A DNA stretch of 26,253 nt. It comes from DASRHT01 sp035293765 (GTDB lineage Bacteria > Chloroflexota > Ktedonobacteria > Ktedonobacterales > Ktedonobacteraceae). The position numbers were made by a program, and so were the translations under genes. The stretch covers positions 1 through 26,253 of the forward strand of contig DATGMF010000096.1 in NCBI GenBank assembly GCA_035293765.1, read 5' to 3'. This document shows, piece after piece, positions 1-6,580 of the stretch. The notes beneath the pieces were generated by a model. The model was not told where the DNA came from, did not search any database, and worked only from the letters and a program-made list of their open reading frames with translations. The first letter of the stretch is position 1; every line of letters starts with the position of its first letter.

Positions 1-1
1 C

Positions 2-310
2 CTCCCTTGCCCTCTCCACTTCCCCGCCCCGCGCACCCAACTGCCACCTTGCCTGGCTCGTCGTGTCCTTCTGCTCATCATCCCTGGAAACGCGGGCTGT
101 TTCGCCGTCCTCCCTCCCTTGCAAAAACTTGACGGACACCCGGCATCTCAGGCATTATTGACAAATCTGCCGAAATCACAGATGATTGTACAGCGTGTAC
201 TCGTCCTCCGACAAAATTTAGACTCCTGGAAAGAAACGCAAGAAGTCAGAGAATTGGATAAGCACATTGCAATGTTTCTCAGACCAGGTTGGTATCGAGG
301 GAATATATGA
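2..310 (+). CDS. C-terminal end of an unrecognised protein, or a short 63-aa frame (partial, doubtful)
   Basis: The frame is open from the left edge of the window to a TGA at 308-310, so it may be the tail of a gene that begins outside. Inside the window the first possible start is a TTG at 119 (63 aa) and the first ATG is at 182. The stop overlaps the start of the flavoprotein gene as ATGA, which is typical of translationally coupled genes and is the main reason to think the frame is real. The tail is basic and helical in character (VQRVLVLRQ, then LDKHIAMFLRPGWYRGNI). The first 118 bases are very rich in pyrimidines and do not look strongly coding. I do not recognise a family. It could be the end of a regulator paired with the flavoprotein, but that is a guess. 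Confidence 0.35.
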   Translation, partial: LPCPLHFPAPRTQLPPCLARRVLLLIIPGNAGCFAVLPPLQKLDGHPASQALLTNLPKSQMIVQRVLVLRQNLDSWKETQEVRELDKHIAMFLRPGWYRGNI

Positions 311-864
311 CCAAAGAACAATCGTATGAGCATGGAGTCCTCTATGTGATTGCCTGTGCGAGTCCTACCGCTGAGCTAGTGCCACATCTGGTAACGCAGG
401 CGCAAGCTGATGGCTGGAAGGTGTGTGTGATTGTCACGCCACAAGGCACCAAATTTGTTGATCTACCTCTGCTTGAGAGCTTGACCGGCTATCCCGTACG
501 CAGCGAATATAAACATCCCGATGCTCCTGATGTGCTCCCACGGGCCGATGCCATCGTGGTATTTCCTGCCACCTTTAACACCCTCAACAAATGGGCGCTT
601 GGGATCACCGATACCTTAGCACTTGGTCTGTTATGTGAATATACCGGCTTCAAGATGCCCATCGTCGCTGTTCCTGGTATTCTGAGCGCATCGGGGCTGG
701 ATACCCATCCCGCATTTTTGAGGAGTATGCGTATGCTCAGAAGGCATGGCGTGCATGTCCTCTACCGCCCTGATCTCTATCCTCCCAAAAACCAGGTTCC
801 CCCAGCAGCAATTTTAGAGACATTATATCAAGTGATGTCGCGGGATAGTTCAGGTGGCCTCTAG
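307..864 (+). CDS. Flavoprotein of the Dfp/CoaC-like (phosphopantothenoylcysteine decarboxylase fold) family
   Basis: This 185-aa protein has the Rossmann-like fold of the homo-oligomeric FMN-binding flavoprotein family. It starts with a hydrophobic strand (VLYVIACASPTAE). A second strand follows (WKVCVIVTPQGTKFV), then AIVVFPATFNTLNKWALGI, which lines up with the PASANTIAKIANGIAD flavin-binding signature of CoaC and EpiD. IVAVPGI is the next core strand. Length fits the family. The ATG at 307 is chosen because GAGGG (297-301) lies 5 nt upstream and because it overlaps the previous stop as ATGA; a TTG at 289 is the less likely alternative. The substrate cannot be read. Stand-alone members often oxidatively decarboxylate cysteine-like thiols or serve unknown reactions. 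It is followed at once by a small unrecognised gene and an aspartate dehydrogenase-like gene, so the three probably share one transcript. Confidence 0.8.
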   Translation: MTKEQSYEHGVLYVIACASPTAELVPHLVTQAQADGWKVCVIVTPQGTKFVDLPLLESLTGYPVRSEYKHPDAPDVLPRADAIVVFPATFNTLNKWALGITDTLALGLLCEYTGFKMPIVAVPGILSASGLDTHPAFLRSMRMLRRHGVHVLYRPDLYPPKNQVPPAAILETLYQVMSRDSSGGL

Positions 865-880
865 CGGAAATCGACTTGCC

Positions 881-1144
881 ATGCGTTCACACGAAGTGAT
901 GCTTCCCCCTCATTTCCCACTTGAGGATGCGCTTCAAATCAACGAAGCAGGGCTACACCTTGATGGCATTGAAAAGATTGGACCTGATGGGACTGTATAC
1001 TTCGCAGAAAAAAATATGGCTATTTTCAAACAGGTCCTCGGCTATGAATGCACCTCTCTACAGCTTTCAGACGTAGAGGATTGGGCCAGAGAACTGCAAG
1101 CAAAGTATGAAGCTTTTGCTAAAGGAGTAGGAAAAGTTTCATAG
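881..1144 (+). CDS. Small conserved-looking protein of unknown function
   Basis: The frame encodes 87 aa from the ATG at 881, or 96 aa from a GTG at 854 that would overlap the end of the flavoprotein gene by 11 nt. The protein is mixed alpha/beta, with a charged C-terminal helix (LSDVEDWARELQAKYEAFAKG) and no membrane segment or Cys motif. The middle contains GPDGTVYFAEKNMAIFKQVLGYE, with alternating hydrophobic residues that suggest a small beta-sheet. I do not recognise the family. It sits between the flavoprotein and the aspartate dehydrogenase-like gene with almost no gaps, which makes a shared transcript and a related role likely, for example as a small subunit or partner. The ribosome binding site is weak for either start, in keeping with translational coupling. 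Confidence 0.6.
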   Translation: MRSHEVMLPPHFPLEDALQINEAGLHLDGIEKIGPDGTVYFAEKNMAIFKQVLGYECTSLQLSDVEDWARELQAKYEAFAKGVGKVS

Positions 1145-1151
1145 AGGGCGC

Positions 1152-1160
1152 AAAGGAGGA
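1152..1160 (+). promoter_or_regulatory. Strong Shine-Dalgarno without a standard start codon behind it
   Basis: AAAGGAGGA is an excellent ribosome binding site. The only in-frame codons at a fitting distance are ATA (1164), CAA and CGA. ATG, GTG and TTG are absent until 1191, which is 30 nt downstream. The site therefore argues for initiation at ATA 1164 for the aspartate dehydrogenase-like gene, or for a mutated start codon. Confidence 0.55.
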
Positions 1161-1190
1161 GATATACAACAACGAACGCTGCGTGTAGGG

Positions 1191-1958
1191 TTGATTGGCT
1201 ATGGTGCGATTGGACAGGATCTCTCCCGTCTGCTGGCTCAACGCGCAGAAACAGCTATTACGTTGGTTGGGGCGTTAGTCCATCACCCTTCCAAACCTCG
1301 TCCCACAGGGAGTCCAACCATCATGATCACCCGTTCGGCATTGCTCGCTGAACATCCTGATGTGGTGGTCGAGGTAGCAGGTCATGCCGGGCTTCGAGAG
1401 CATGGCCCCAGCATCCTTCGTGCTGGCATAGATCTCATCTTTGTGAGCGTTGGTGTGCTTGCTGAACCAGAGCTATTGCAGGACATGGTAGACGCCTTGC
1501 ACCAGAGTGGCGCACGAGCGACCATTGCCTCGGGAGCTATTGGGGGATTGGATGCCCTGGCGGCGGCCTCCTTAGGAGGGCTCACGCACGTCACTCATAC
1601 GATGCGAAGACCTCCTGCCTCTTTATTGCCTCCCGAAGAGAGCGCTCGTTGCACCCAGGAGCGCGAGATTTTTCGCGGCAGCGCTCGGGACGCTGTTGTC
1701 CAGTTTCCTGAATTTTTAAATATTGCTGCCGCCGTGGCCTTAGCAGGCAAAGGATTTGATGAGACCGAAGTGCGGGTGCTGGCCGATCCGGCCATTGGCT
1801 ATAGTCTGCACGAGGTACAGGCCAAAGGGGAGTTTGGTTCTTTGCATCTGAGTATTGAGAACAGACCCATCCCTTCTCATGGTCGTGGTGCCAGACTCGT
1901 TGCCATGAGCATCATGCATACGCTTTTGATGCGAAGCGCATCTCTGCGTATTGGATAA
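1191..1958 (+). CDS. L-aspartate dehydrogenase-like NAD(P)-dependent oxidoreductase
   Basis: The protein matches the aspartate dehydrogenase family (NadX/DUF108 type), which interconverts L-aspartate and iminoaspartate/oxaloacetate with NAD(P). Visible marks are the dinucleotide-binding GYGAIG near the N-terminus, VVEVAGHAGLREHG, the strand LIFVSVGVLAEPEL, ASGAIGGLDALAAA, the substrate-side segment THTMRRPPASL, the family signature FRGSARDAVVQFPEFLNIAAAVALAG, and VRVLADPAIGYSLHEVQAKGEFG. The printed start is the first standard start codon (TTG, 1191), but it would cut off the first beta-strand. The frame is open upstream to 1131, and a strong Shine-Dalgarno AAAGGAGGA (1152-1160) stands just before an in-frame ATA at 1164, with a CTG at 1179. 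From 1164 the product would be 264 aa and would begin with the expected strand LRVGLIGYGAIG. No nadA or nadB lies nearby, so a role in NAD synthesis is not shown. Confidence 0.82.
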   Translation: MIGYGAIGQDLSRLLAQRAETAITLVGALVHHPSKPRPTGSPTIMITRSALLAEHPDVVVEVAGHAGLREHGPSILRAGIDLIFVSVGVLAEPELLQDMVDALHQSGARATIASGAIGGLDALAAASLGGLTHVTHTMRRPPASLLPPEESARCTQEREIFRGSARDAVVQFPEFLNIAAAVALAGKGFDETEVRVLADPAIGYSLHEVQAKGEFGSLHLSIENRPIPSHGRGARLVAMSIMHTLLMRSASLRIG

Positions 1959-1975
1959 CCACAGCCCTGTTCTGC

Positions 1976-1990
1976 TTGCTAGAGTAGCAA
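1976..1990. other. Perfect short hairpin after the aspartate dehydrogenase-like gene
   Basis: TTGCTA-GAG-TAGCAA forms a perfect 6-bp stem with a 3-nt loop, 18 nt after the stop codon. No T-tract follows, so it is not a classical intrinsic terminator. It could still mark the end of the transcript or be a protein-binding site before the next gene. Confidence 0.3.
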
Positions 1991-2065
1991 CGTGAGAGGA
2001 TGTATCTGCACATTGGCCCACCTACACGCTCCTCATTATGCATCTTCGAAACACTCCTTGCATGA

Positions 2066-2071
2066 TAGAAT
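2066..2071 (+). promoter_or_regulatory. Possible extended -10 (TGA-TAGAAT) for the luciferase-like gene
   Basis: TAGAAT preceded by TGA at 2063-2065 has the form of an extended -10 box, 42 nt before the ATG at 2113. No good -35 sequence stands 16-18 nt upstream, so the call is weak. Its support is mainly that the 154-nt gap to the previous gene suggests a separate promoter. Confidence 0.3.
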
Positions 2072-2112
2072 GAGTGAGAGAAGAGAGCATTTCAGACTCA
2101 GGAGGTGATTGT

Positions 2113-3030
2113 ATGCACTTTGCCATTTCCCTTCCCCAACGTTTTGCTGATGGGACCTTTGAGCCAGCCAGGTTGCGTGCTTACTTGCAGAGAGCAGAAG
2201 CGCTTGGCTTTCACAGCGCCTGGACGCAAGAATCCATTCTCAGCTCGACACCCACGCTAGCACCGCTCGAACTGATGACCTTCGCGGCAGCGTGTACGCA
2301 GCGATTGCGCCTGGGATGCGCCGTCTTCGTCAGCCCACTGCATAATCCTGTCCATCTCGCTAAAAGCATCAGCACGCTCGATCAGCTCAGCCAGGGGCGC
2401 GTCGAGGTGGGTCTTGCTACCGGAGGGGGAGGGAGCATGTTCTCTGCATTTGACGCTGACCCTGCCAGCTTCGTCGCCCGCTTCACGGAGGGAATCCGGC
2501 TGATGAAGCTCTGTTGGACCGAGCCTTGCATCACCTGGACCTCTCGCTTCTGGCAGCTCGACAACGCTGCGATGGAACCCAAACCCTTCCAGAAGCCGTA
2601 CCCACCGATCTGGATTGGGGGCAGTCATCCAGCCGCCGTCCGTCGGGCGCTTCGCCTGGGGAGCGGCTTCTTTGGCGCGGGCAGATCGACAACGGCCCAG
2701 TTTGCTCAACAGGTCCAGGTCCTGCGTGCCGCTCTGGCAGAAGCAGAACGAGATCCCTCCACCTTCCAGATTGCCAAACGGGTCTACCTGCTCATCGACG
2801 ACGATCCCATTCGCGCCCATACCCGTGTCGATGTAGAGCTCACGCGCATCTATGGAGTATCTGGTTTGACCCCTATAGCAGTCTACGGGCCGCCCTCAGC
2901 CTGTATTGCTGGTCTGCGTGAGGTCGCAGACGCAGGTGCTCAACTCATTCAGCTTCACCTGCTCTCAGAGGAGACCGAACACCTGGAACGCTTGATCGGC
3001 GAAGTCATCAGCGACGTGGAACAACCTTGA
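2113..3030 (+). CDS. Luciferase-like (LLM class) flavin-dependent monooxygenase
   Basis: This 305-aa protein belongs to the bacterial luciferase-like family of F420- or FMN-dependent TIM-barrel oxidoreductases. It shows the family order: N-terminal strand MHFAISLPQ, AYLQRAEALGFHSAWTQES, the segment TQRLRLGCAVFVSPLHNPVHLAKSIS, then STLDQLSQGRVEVGLATGGG (the conserved S-x-GR-x-x-x-G signature), then GIRLMKLCWTEP and YPPIWIGGSHPAAVRRALRLGSGFFG near the C-terminal half. The ATG at 2113 is chosen because GGAGGTGAT (2101-2109), a near-perfect anti-SD match, lies a few nt upstream; a longer frame from 2074 lacks such a site. The substrate and the cofactor (FMN or F420) cannot be told. The gene follows the flavoprotein/aspartate dehydrogenase group on the same strand after a 154-nt gap. 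Confidence 0.88.
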   Translation: MHFAISLPQRFADGTFEPARLRAYLQRAEALGFHSAWTQESILSSTPTLAPLELMTFAAACTQRLRLGCAVFVSPLHNPVHLAKSISTLDQLSQGRVEVGLATGGGGSMFSAFDADPASFVARFTEGIRLMKLCWTEPCITWTSRFWQLDNAAMEPKPFQKPYPPIWIGGSHPAAVRRALRLGSGFFGAGRSTTAQFAQQVQVLRAALAEAERDPSTFQIAKRVYLLIDDDPIRAHTRVDVELTRIYGVSGLTPIAVYGPPSACIAGLREVADAGAQLIQLHLLSEETEHLERLIGEVISDVEQP

Positions 3031-3108
3031 ACTCGCCTTTCCTTCAATAAGGGGTAAGGAGGCCCCAATGGGGAGTTCATCAGGATGAGAATCTTCCTCT
3101 ATACACCC

Positions 3109-3519
3109 CTATTCAAGAACAATGGGCGGACTTATCTGAGGGTATCGTACTTCAATATGCACCAACCATCCTATATAATTCATCTTCAGACGGCTCTCCG
3201 CTGAGATAAAGGTCAACGTTGTCAGTTCGGGCCACTTGAACACGCCTGAGGCAGTCGGGGCCTCTGGATTCCGATAGAAATATTTGTTCCAGACAAGATC
3301 TCCTGCATGCAGATGTTGGTCTGCATACAAGAGATCAAATTCAGCAAAAACGCCACTGAAGAGAGCCTGGAGCAACAGATACCGTGTCACATCACTGTGA
3401 ACTCTTCCCACATAAATAAGGGCAGGTTTTTTGAAACACACGACGAGCATGCCTGTGCGAATCTGGTCTGAGGTCAGTTGTTCTAGTTTCACTTTTTCCC
3501 CCTTGTTTTCCTGCTCCAT
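3109..3519 (-). CDS. Protein of unknown function, 136 aa
   Basis: A complete minus-strand frame with no recognised family. The protein looks globular and rich in beta-strands and aromatic residues (GMLVVCFKKPALIYVGRVHSD, FAEFDLLYADQHLHAGDLVWNKYFYRNP, FKWPELTTLTF, NYIGWLVHIEVRYPQ). It has no signal peptide and no clear membrane segment. The first start is the ATG ending at 3519. A GTG at 3490-3492, nine codons later, has GGGGG close upstream and may be the real start (127 aa). The gene lies 51 nt downstream of the TPR gene on the same strand and may be cotranscribed with it. It converges on the luciferase-like gene with 78 nt between the two stops. Confidence 0.6.
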   Translation of the reverse strand: MEQENKGEKVKLEQLTSDQIRTGMLVVCFKKPALIYVGRVHSDVTRYLLLQALFSGVFAEFDLLYADQHLHAGDLVWNKYFYRNPEAPTASGVFKWPELTTLTFISAESRLKMNYIGWLVHIEVRYPQISPPIVLE

Positions 3520-3570
3520 TCGGTCCGCTGTACAGAGACATCTCTGTGATGCCTATCGGTGGAACATTTT

Positions 3571-4452
3571 TTAGAACAGCACCTGCGCTAGTGCCGCGAT
3601 TTTCGTCTCCTGAGGCCATCTTTTCAGCGCCATTTGATAGATGAGCCTGCGTTCCTGCCGTCTCTTTTCGCTGCTGAGCGCCTTCATTTCCTCTGCATGT
3701 TGCCGCGTGTAGTGACAATAGGCATCAAGATCTCCAATCGTAAGAGCGGCCTGTGCCCTTCGGTTGGTAATCTCCAGGCGAATACGCTCAGGAACAAAGA
3801 GTGTCGGAGGCAGCGCGTCGATACAGGCCAGCGCTTTGGCCGCATCGAGCGCATGCTGCCGTTTGGCTTCGTGCTTCCCAAGATCGAGCCGAACCCACCC
3901 ATCAAATAAGATGAGCGAAAAGAGGCCATCGTCTGCGGCGAGGAACACTGGCACCTCTTCGGTTTCATCAGGGCAGACCGCATGGGCTTCGTGCAGCGCA
4001 TTGAGGGCTTCTGTCGCCTTTCCCTGCTGCGCATAGGCGTGAGCCAGGCCCATCAACACTTTGCTATGTAATACCTCTGGCAAAGGGAGCTGCGACTGAT
4101 TCAGCAGATATCGTGCATGTTGATAGGTGTGGAGCATGTCAGTAGCGCGGCGCTGGTCATAGGAGGCATTGCCCAACAGGGTCAACGCTTTCACCAGCAA
4201 TGCAGGATGGTCCGCTGCTGTCGCATATTCTACCGCCTTCTGGCAGGAGCCTATGCGCTGTTGAAGCTGCAATCGATGGAGTTCTATCAGGCCACGGAGC
4301 AGATAGGCTTGCGCGGCCAGGTAGGCTGCTGTCTTTCGATACAGCGATGGACGCCACTGTTGAAAGTCAACTACCTCCAGCAAGCAACGCGCATTACAAG
4401 TGCCAAATTGGCTAGCCCCGACTGAGTGATCAGGGAAGCAAGAAAACGACAA
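3571..4452 (-). pseudogene. C-terminal TPR part of an XRE-type regulator, probably N-terminally truncated
   Basis: The 293-aa frame is a run of TPR-like helical pairs: AAYLAAQAYLLRGLIELHRLQL, SCQKAVEYATAADHPALLVKALTLLGNA, TYQHARYLLNQ, GLAHAYAQQGKATEALNALHEAHAV, and the tail CHYTRQHAEEMKALSSEKRRQERRLIYQMALKRWPQE. From what I know of Ktedonobacteria, this is the usual C-terminal half of their many large HTH-TPR regulators. The HTH half is missing here. The frame starts only at a TTG (4450-4452), with a stop four codons upstream. Two other minus-strand frames upstream carry regulator-like scraps: VGKPISLWERD at about 4555-4600, which resembles an XRE recognition helix, and a 40-codon open stretch at about 4433-4554. 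Frameshift decay is the simplest reading. A short functional TPR protein remains possible. Confidence 0.55.
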
Positions 4453-4519
4453 CAGGGACGGTCACCGGCGGAAAGATCTGATCGAATCTCTCCACCGGCA
4501 CCTCCGAAGTTTTATGAGG

Positions 4520-4557
4520 CGTCTCAAGCAAGGATACAAGCGGCTTGAGGCGTTTTT
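4520..4557 (+). terminator. Terminator-like hairpin with T-tract
   Basis: CGTCTCAAGC (4520-4529) pairs with GCTTGAGGCG (4543-4552) as a 10-bp stem with one G-T pair and a 13-nt loop, followed by TTTTT. Read on the plus strand it has the form of an intrinsic terminator. No plus-strand gene ends nearby, since the last one stops at 3030. It would therefore stop antisense or read-through transcription before the methyltransferase promoter, or it may be chance. Confidence 0.4.
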
Positions 4558-4618
4558 ATATGGCTATCCCGCTCCCAGAGCGAGATGGGTTTCCCAACGT
4601 TTTGGATGCAACACGAGG

Positions 4619-4624
4619 TATAAT
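4619..4624 (+). promoter_or_regulatory. Candidate -10 box for the methyltransferase gene
   Basis: TATAAT is a perfect -10 hexamer about 105 nt before the ATG at 4730. A convincing -35 at 16-18 nt is missing; TTGGAT at 4602-4607 is too close. The promoter may depend on an activator. Confidence 0.35.
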
Positions 4625-4687
4625 AAGTGTCATGAGCCATGAACATGAAGGGAACGTTCCTGCCCTTGCTTCTCTACTGCAAAAGAA

Positions 4688-4704
4688 CTGACTGGCAAAG
4701 TCAG
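4688..4704 (+). other. Small leader hairpin before the methyltransferase gene
   Basis: CTGACT-GGCAA-AGTCAG is a perfect 6-bp inverted repeat with a 5-nt loop, ending 13 nt before the ribosome binding site. It could be an operator or an mRNA structure that affects translation. It is too short for more to be said. Confidence 0.3.
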
Positions 4705-4729
4705 AAGGACCAATGACAGGAGAAACACG

Positions 4730-5602
4730 ATGCAAGAGAAACCGGGAAACATCATTGCCGATTTGCGCTACCCGCTGGAATCGTTGCAGCGTGAAGGGGC
4801 GGAGCGCTGGTCACAATGGCATATGCTCCCCATCATTGAGCTGAGTGCTCTGGATACCTACCACTTTGTCAAAGCCACGCTCCCCCGTCCCCATCTGAAA
4901 ATCCTGGAAATTGGCTGTGGCAATGGCTACCTCTCGCTCGAACTGGCCCGCGATGGTCATGACGTGACCGGTCTTGATACCTCCCAGGAGATCCTCACGG
5001 TAGCAGAACGGACGCGTCATGCCCACCCTCTCACCTCCGGCTTTGGCACCCTGACGTATGTGTGCGCTGATATCCAGGACTGGCATGCCCCAGAAGGCTG
5101 CATGGATGTCGTCATCGTGAATCGGGCGTTACACCATTTGCCGCATTTGCCCGCAACGCTCTCAAAGATAAAACGTCTTCTCCGCAAAGACGGTCAGTTT
5201 CTTTGCCAGGATTATGCCTATGATCGGTTCGATGAGCTAACGGCGAGCTGGCTGTATGCCATGCAACGCGTATTGTTTTTGAGTGGCCTTGCTCAGGCCG
5301 ATCCGGCCACCAGTGCTGACGAGGCTCGCTCTATCCAGGACCTGCGGACCACCTGGTTCCAGAGGTCTCTGCTTCACCAGCTCAACCGTTCTGACGAGAT
5401 GCTACACGCCTGTCGAGCCACATTTGAGGAGCTGCATTTCTCCTGGGTGCCATACCTTTTTGTGTATATCGGCAACGCCATACATACTGCCAGTGCGGAG
5501 CAGGAGCGAGCCTGCATCACCTTCCTGAGGAACATGGAACAATATCTCATCGAACGCGCCTCCATCCAGGCCGTTGGCTTTCGCTTTGTTGGGCACGCGT
5601 AA
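4730..5602 (+). CDS. Class I SAM-dependent methyltransferase
   Basis: This 290-aa protein carries a Methyltransf_11/25-type Rossmann domain at residues 55-165. Motif I is LKILEIGCGNGYLSLELA (SAM glycine loop). The acidic end of strand 2 is HDVTGLDTSQE, the adenine-side acidic residue is in YVCADIQDW, motif IV is MDVVIVNRALHHLPH, and the later motif is LLRKDGQFLCQDYAYDRFD. The C-terminal ~120 residues are helical and carry the substrate side, which I cannot assign (WFQRSLLHQLNRSDEM, WVPYLFVYIGNAIH). The ATG at 4730 has AGGAG (4718-4722) 7 nt upstream. The gene stands alone on its strand and converges on the ferric-reductase-like gene. It could modify the NRPS product, but its separate orientation does not argue for that. 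Confidence 0.85.
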   Translation: MQEKPGNIIADLRYPLESLQREGAERWSQWHMLPIIELSALDTYHFVKATLPRPHLKILEIGCGNGYLSLELARDGHDVTGLDTSQEILTVAERTRHAHPLTSGFGTLTYVCADIQDWHAPEGCMDVVIVNRALHHLPHLPATLSKIKRLLRKDGQFLCQDYAYDRFDELTASWLYAMQRVLFLSGLAQADPATSADEARSIQDLRTTWFQRSLLHQLNRSDEMLHACRATFEELHFSWVPYLFVYIGNAIHTASAEQERACITFLRNMEQYLIERASIQAVGFRFVGHA

Positions 5603-5761
5603 GAAGAGGTGATAGGTTGTGCCCCTGTTATTCAAGTAGCTTCACCAGCCGGATATAAAATGGGTCGCTTTGAGGTGCCTGAAGGCTCAGCGCGGTTGGC
5701 GCATCTTGCCGCTTGATGGCAGCCTGTTGCTCCCTGCTCAATTCATGGATTGGAGAGGAAG

Positions 5762-6496
5762 TCAACGCGTGCGCCGGGCCAACGTCAATGCTATCCCCAT
5801 TGTCTGGCAGGCAAGCACACATACGCTCAACGCAATAACTCCCCACACGAGAAGAGGCCCGCGAAGGTTCAGATACTGATAACCAAAGGTATGAACCAGA
5901 ATAAGAGGCACCAGCAAATACGTCAGGCGCTGCAAGAGCTTCCACTGTTTGCCTTTGAGATAACGTAGCGAGGCGGTGTTTGAAAGTGCCAGCAACAGGA
6001 GCAAGAGGAGCGTGGCAAAAAGGCCGAAATCATTGCTCATGCCAAAAACGCTGAACAGCGGCGTGTAGCCCTGTGGCCCCTCGCGCAGAAAATACAGGAG
6101 GATCAGACCATCCTGTACTCTGCCTCGCAGGACGAATAAGACATGCAAGCAACCAGTGATGCCGGCCCAGATGCCAATATCGCGTCGTAGATCAATATTC
6201 ACAGGATTGCGGCGCCTGCGCAGCAGGCTGAGCGGCCCAATCAGCAAACTCACGCAGGCCAGGATCAGGCAGAGATACCCCAGCACGATGACGAACAGTT
6301 CGATCTGCCTGCCCCCAGGAAAAAGTCGGACAAGAAACAGATACAGCACCACCATCATGCTCCCCAGCAACAGGTGGGTCACCAGTCGCGGATGGGCCAC
6401 ACGTTTTGCCTGCATAGCGTGTCTCTGTCTCTTCGTCTGGCTGTCTTCGTATCTAACCAAAAAGCTTTCCCTCTGATTTCCGCTTCCTTGCCACAA
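5762..6496 (-). CDS. Ferric-reductase-like transmembrane haem protein (MsrQ/YedZ-like)
   Basis: The protein has about six hydrophobic segments: LVTHLLLGSMMVVLYLFLV, LFVIVLGYLCLILACVSLLI, DIGIWAGITGCLHVLFVL, FGLFATLLLLLLLALS, LTYLLVPLILVHTFGYQ, and LLVWGVIALSVCVLACQ. This matches the ferric reductase-like transmembrane domain, in which membrane His residues hold b-type haem. His candidates are in GCLHVLF and ILVHTF. The usual WxxLHRLxY motif reads WKLLQRLTY here, so one conserved His is Gln. The longest frame begins at a TTG (6496); a TTG at 6460 with AGAGGG upstream, or the ATG at 6415 (217 aa), are plausible true starts. It lies 84 nt behind the second NRPS gene on the same strand and may be the last gene of that operon. 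Its electron partner and role are unknown. Confidence 0.75.
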   Translation of the reverse strand: MWQGSGNQRESFLVRYEDSQTKRQRHAMQAKRVAHPRLVTHLLLGSMMVVLYLFLVRLFPGGRQIELFVIVLGYLCLILACVSLLIGPLSLLRRRRNPVNIDLRRDIGIWAGITGCLHVLFVLRGRVQDGLILLYFLREGPQGYTPLFSVFGMSNDFGLFATLLLLLLLALSNTASLRYLKGKQWKLLQRLTYLLVPLILVHTFGYQYLNLRGPLLVWGVIALSVCVLACQTMGIALTLARRTR

Positions 6497-6548
6497 AGTC
6501 GCAGAGGTAGAACTCCACTAAACCTCGGGGCAAGGTCAGTCACACCAT

Positions 6549-6575
6549 GCTCAGTCCAGTTGATGGCTCAGTCCA
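6549..6575. repeat. Pair of 10-bp direct repeats between the NRPS and the ferric-reductase-like gene
   Basis: GCTCAGTCCA occurs at 6549-6558 and again at 6566-6575, 17 bp apart. The pair sits directly after the NRPS stop codon, in the 84-nt gap before the ferric-reductase-like gene. It could be a regulator half-site pair or a small duplication. Confidence 0.4.
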
Positions 6576-6580
6576 ACGAA

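Larger units (their letters stand above)
4453..4729. other. Intergenic region between the regulator remnant and the methyltransferase
   Basis: This 277-nt stretch holds scattered HTH-like coding scraps on the minus strand, a terminator-like hairpin on the plus strand (4520-4557), a -10-like TATAAT (4619-4624) and a small leader hairpin before the methyltransferase gene. No intact gene was seen. Confidence 0.5.

Noticed and set aside
2257..2820. Minus-strand 187-codon frame inside the luciferase-like gene
   Set aside because: It is the shadow of a clear luciferase-family gene with no own start signals.
3031..3108. Bidirectional terminator between the convergent genes
   Set aside because: Only a 4-bp CCCC-AAT-GGGG stem is visible and there is no T-tract, so no terminator can be called although one is expected here.
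5628..5945. Minus-strand 105-codon frame overlapping the 3' end of the ferric-reductase-like gene
   Set aside because: Most of it is the shifted shadow of the membrane protein. The free tail (5628-5761) has no family resemblance and no own start, so neither a gene nor a frameshifted extension can be supported.
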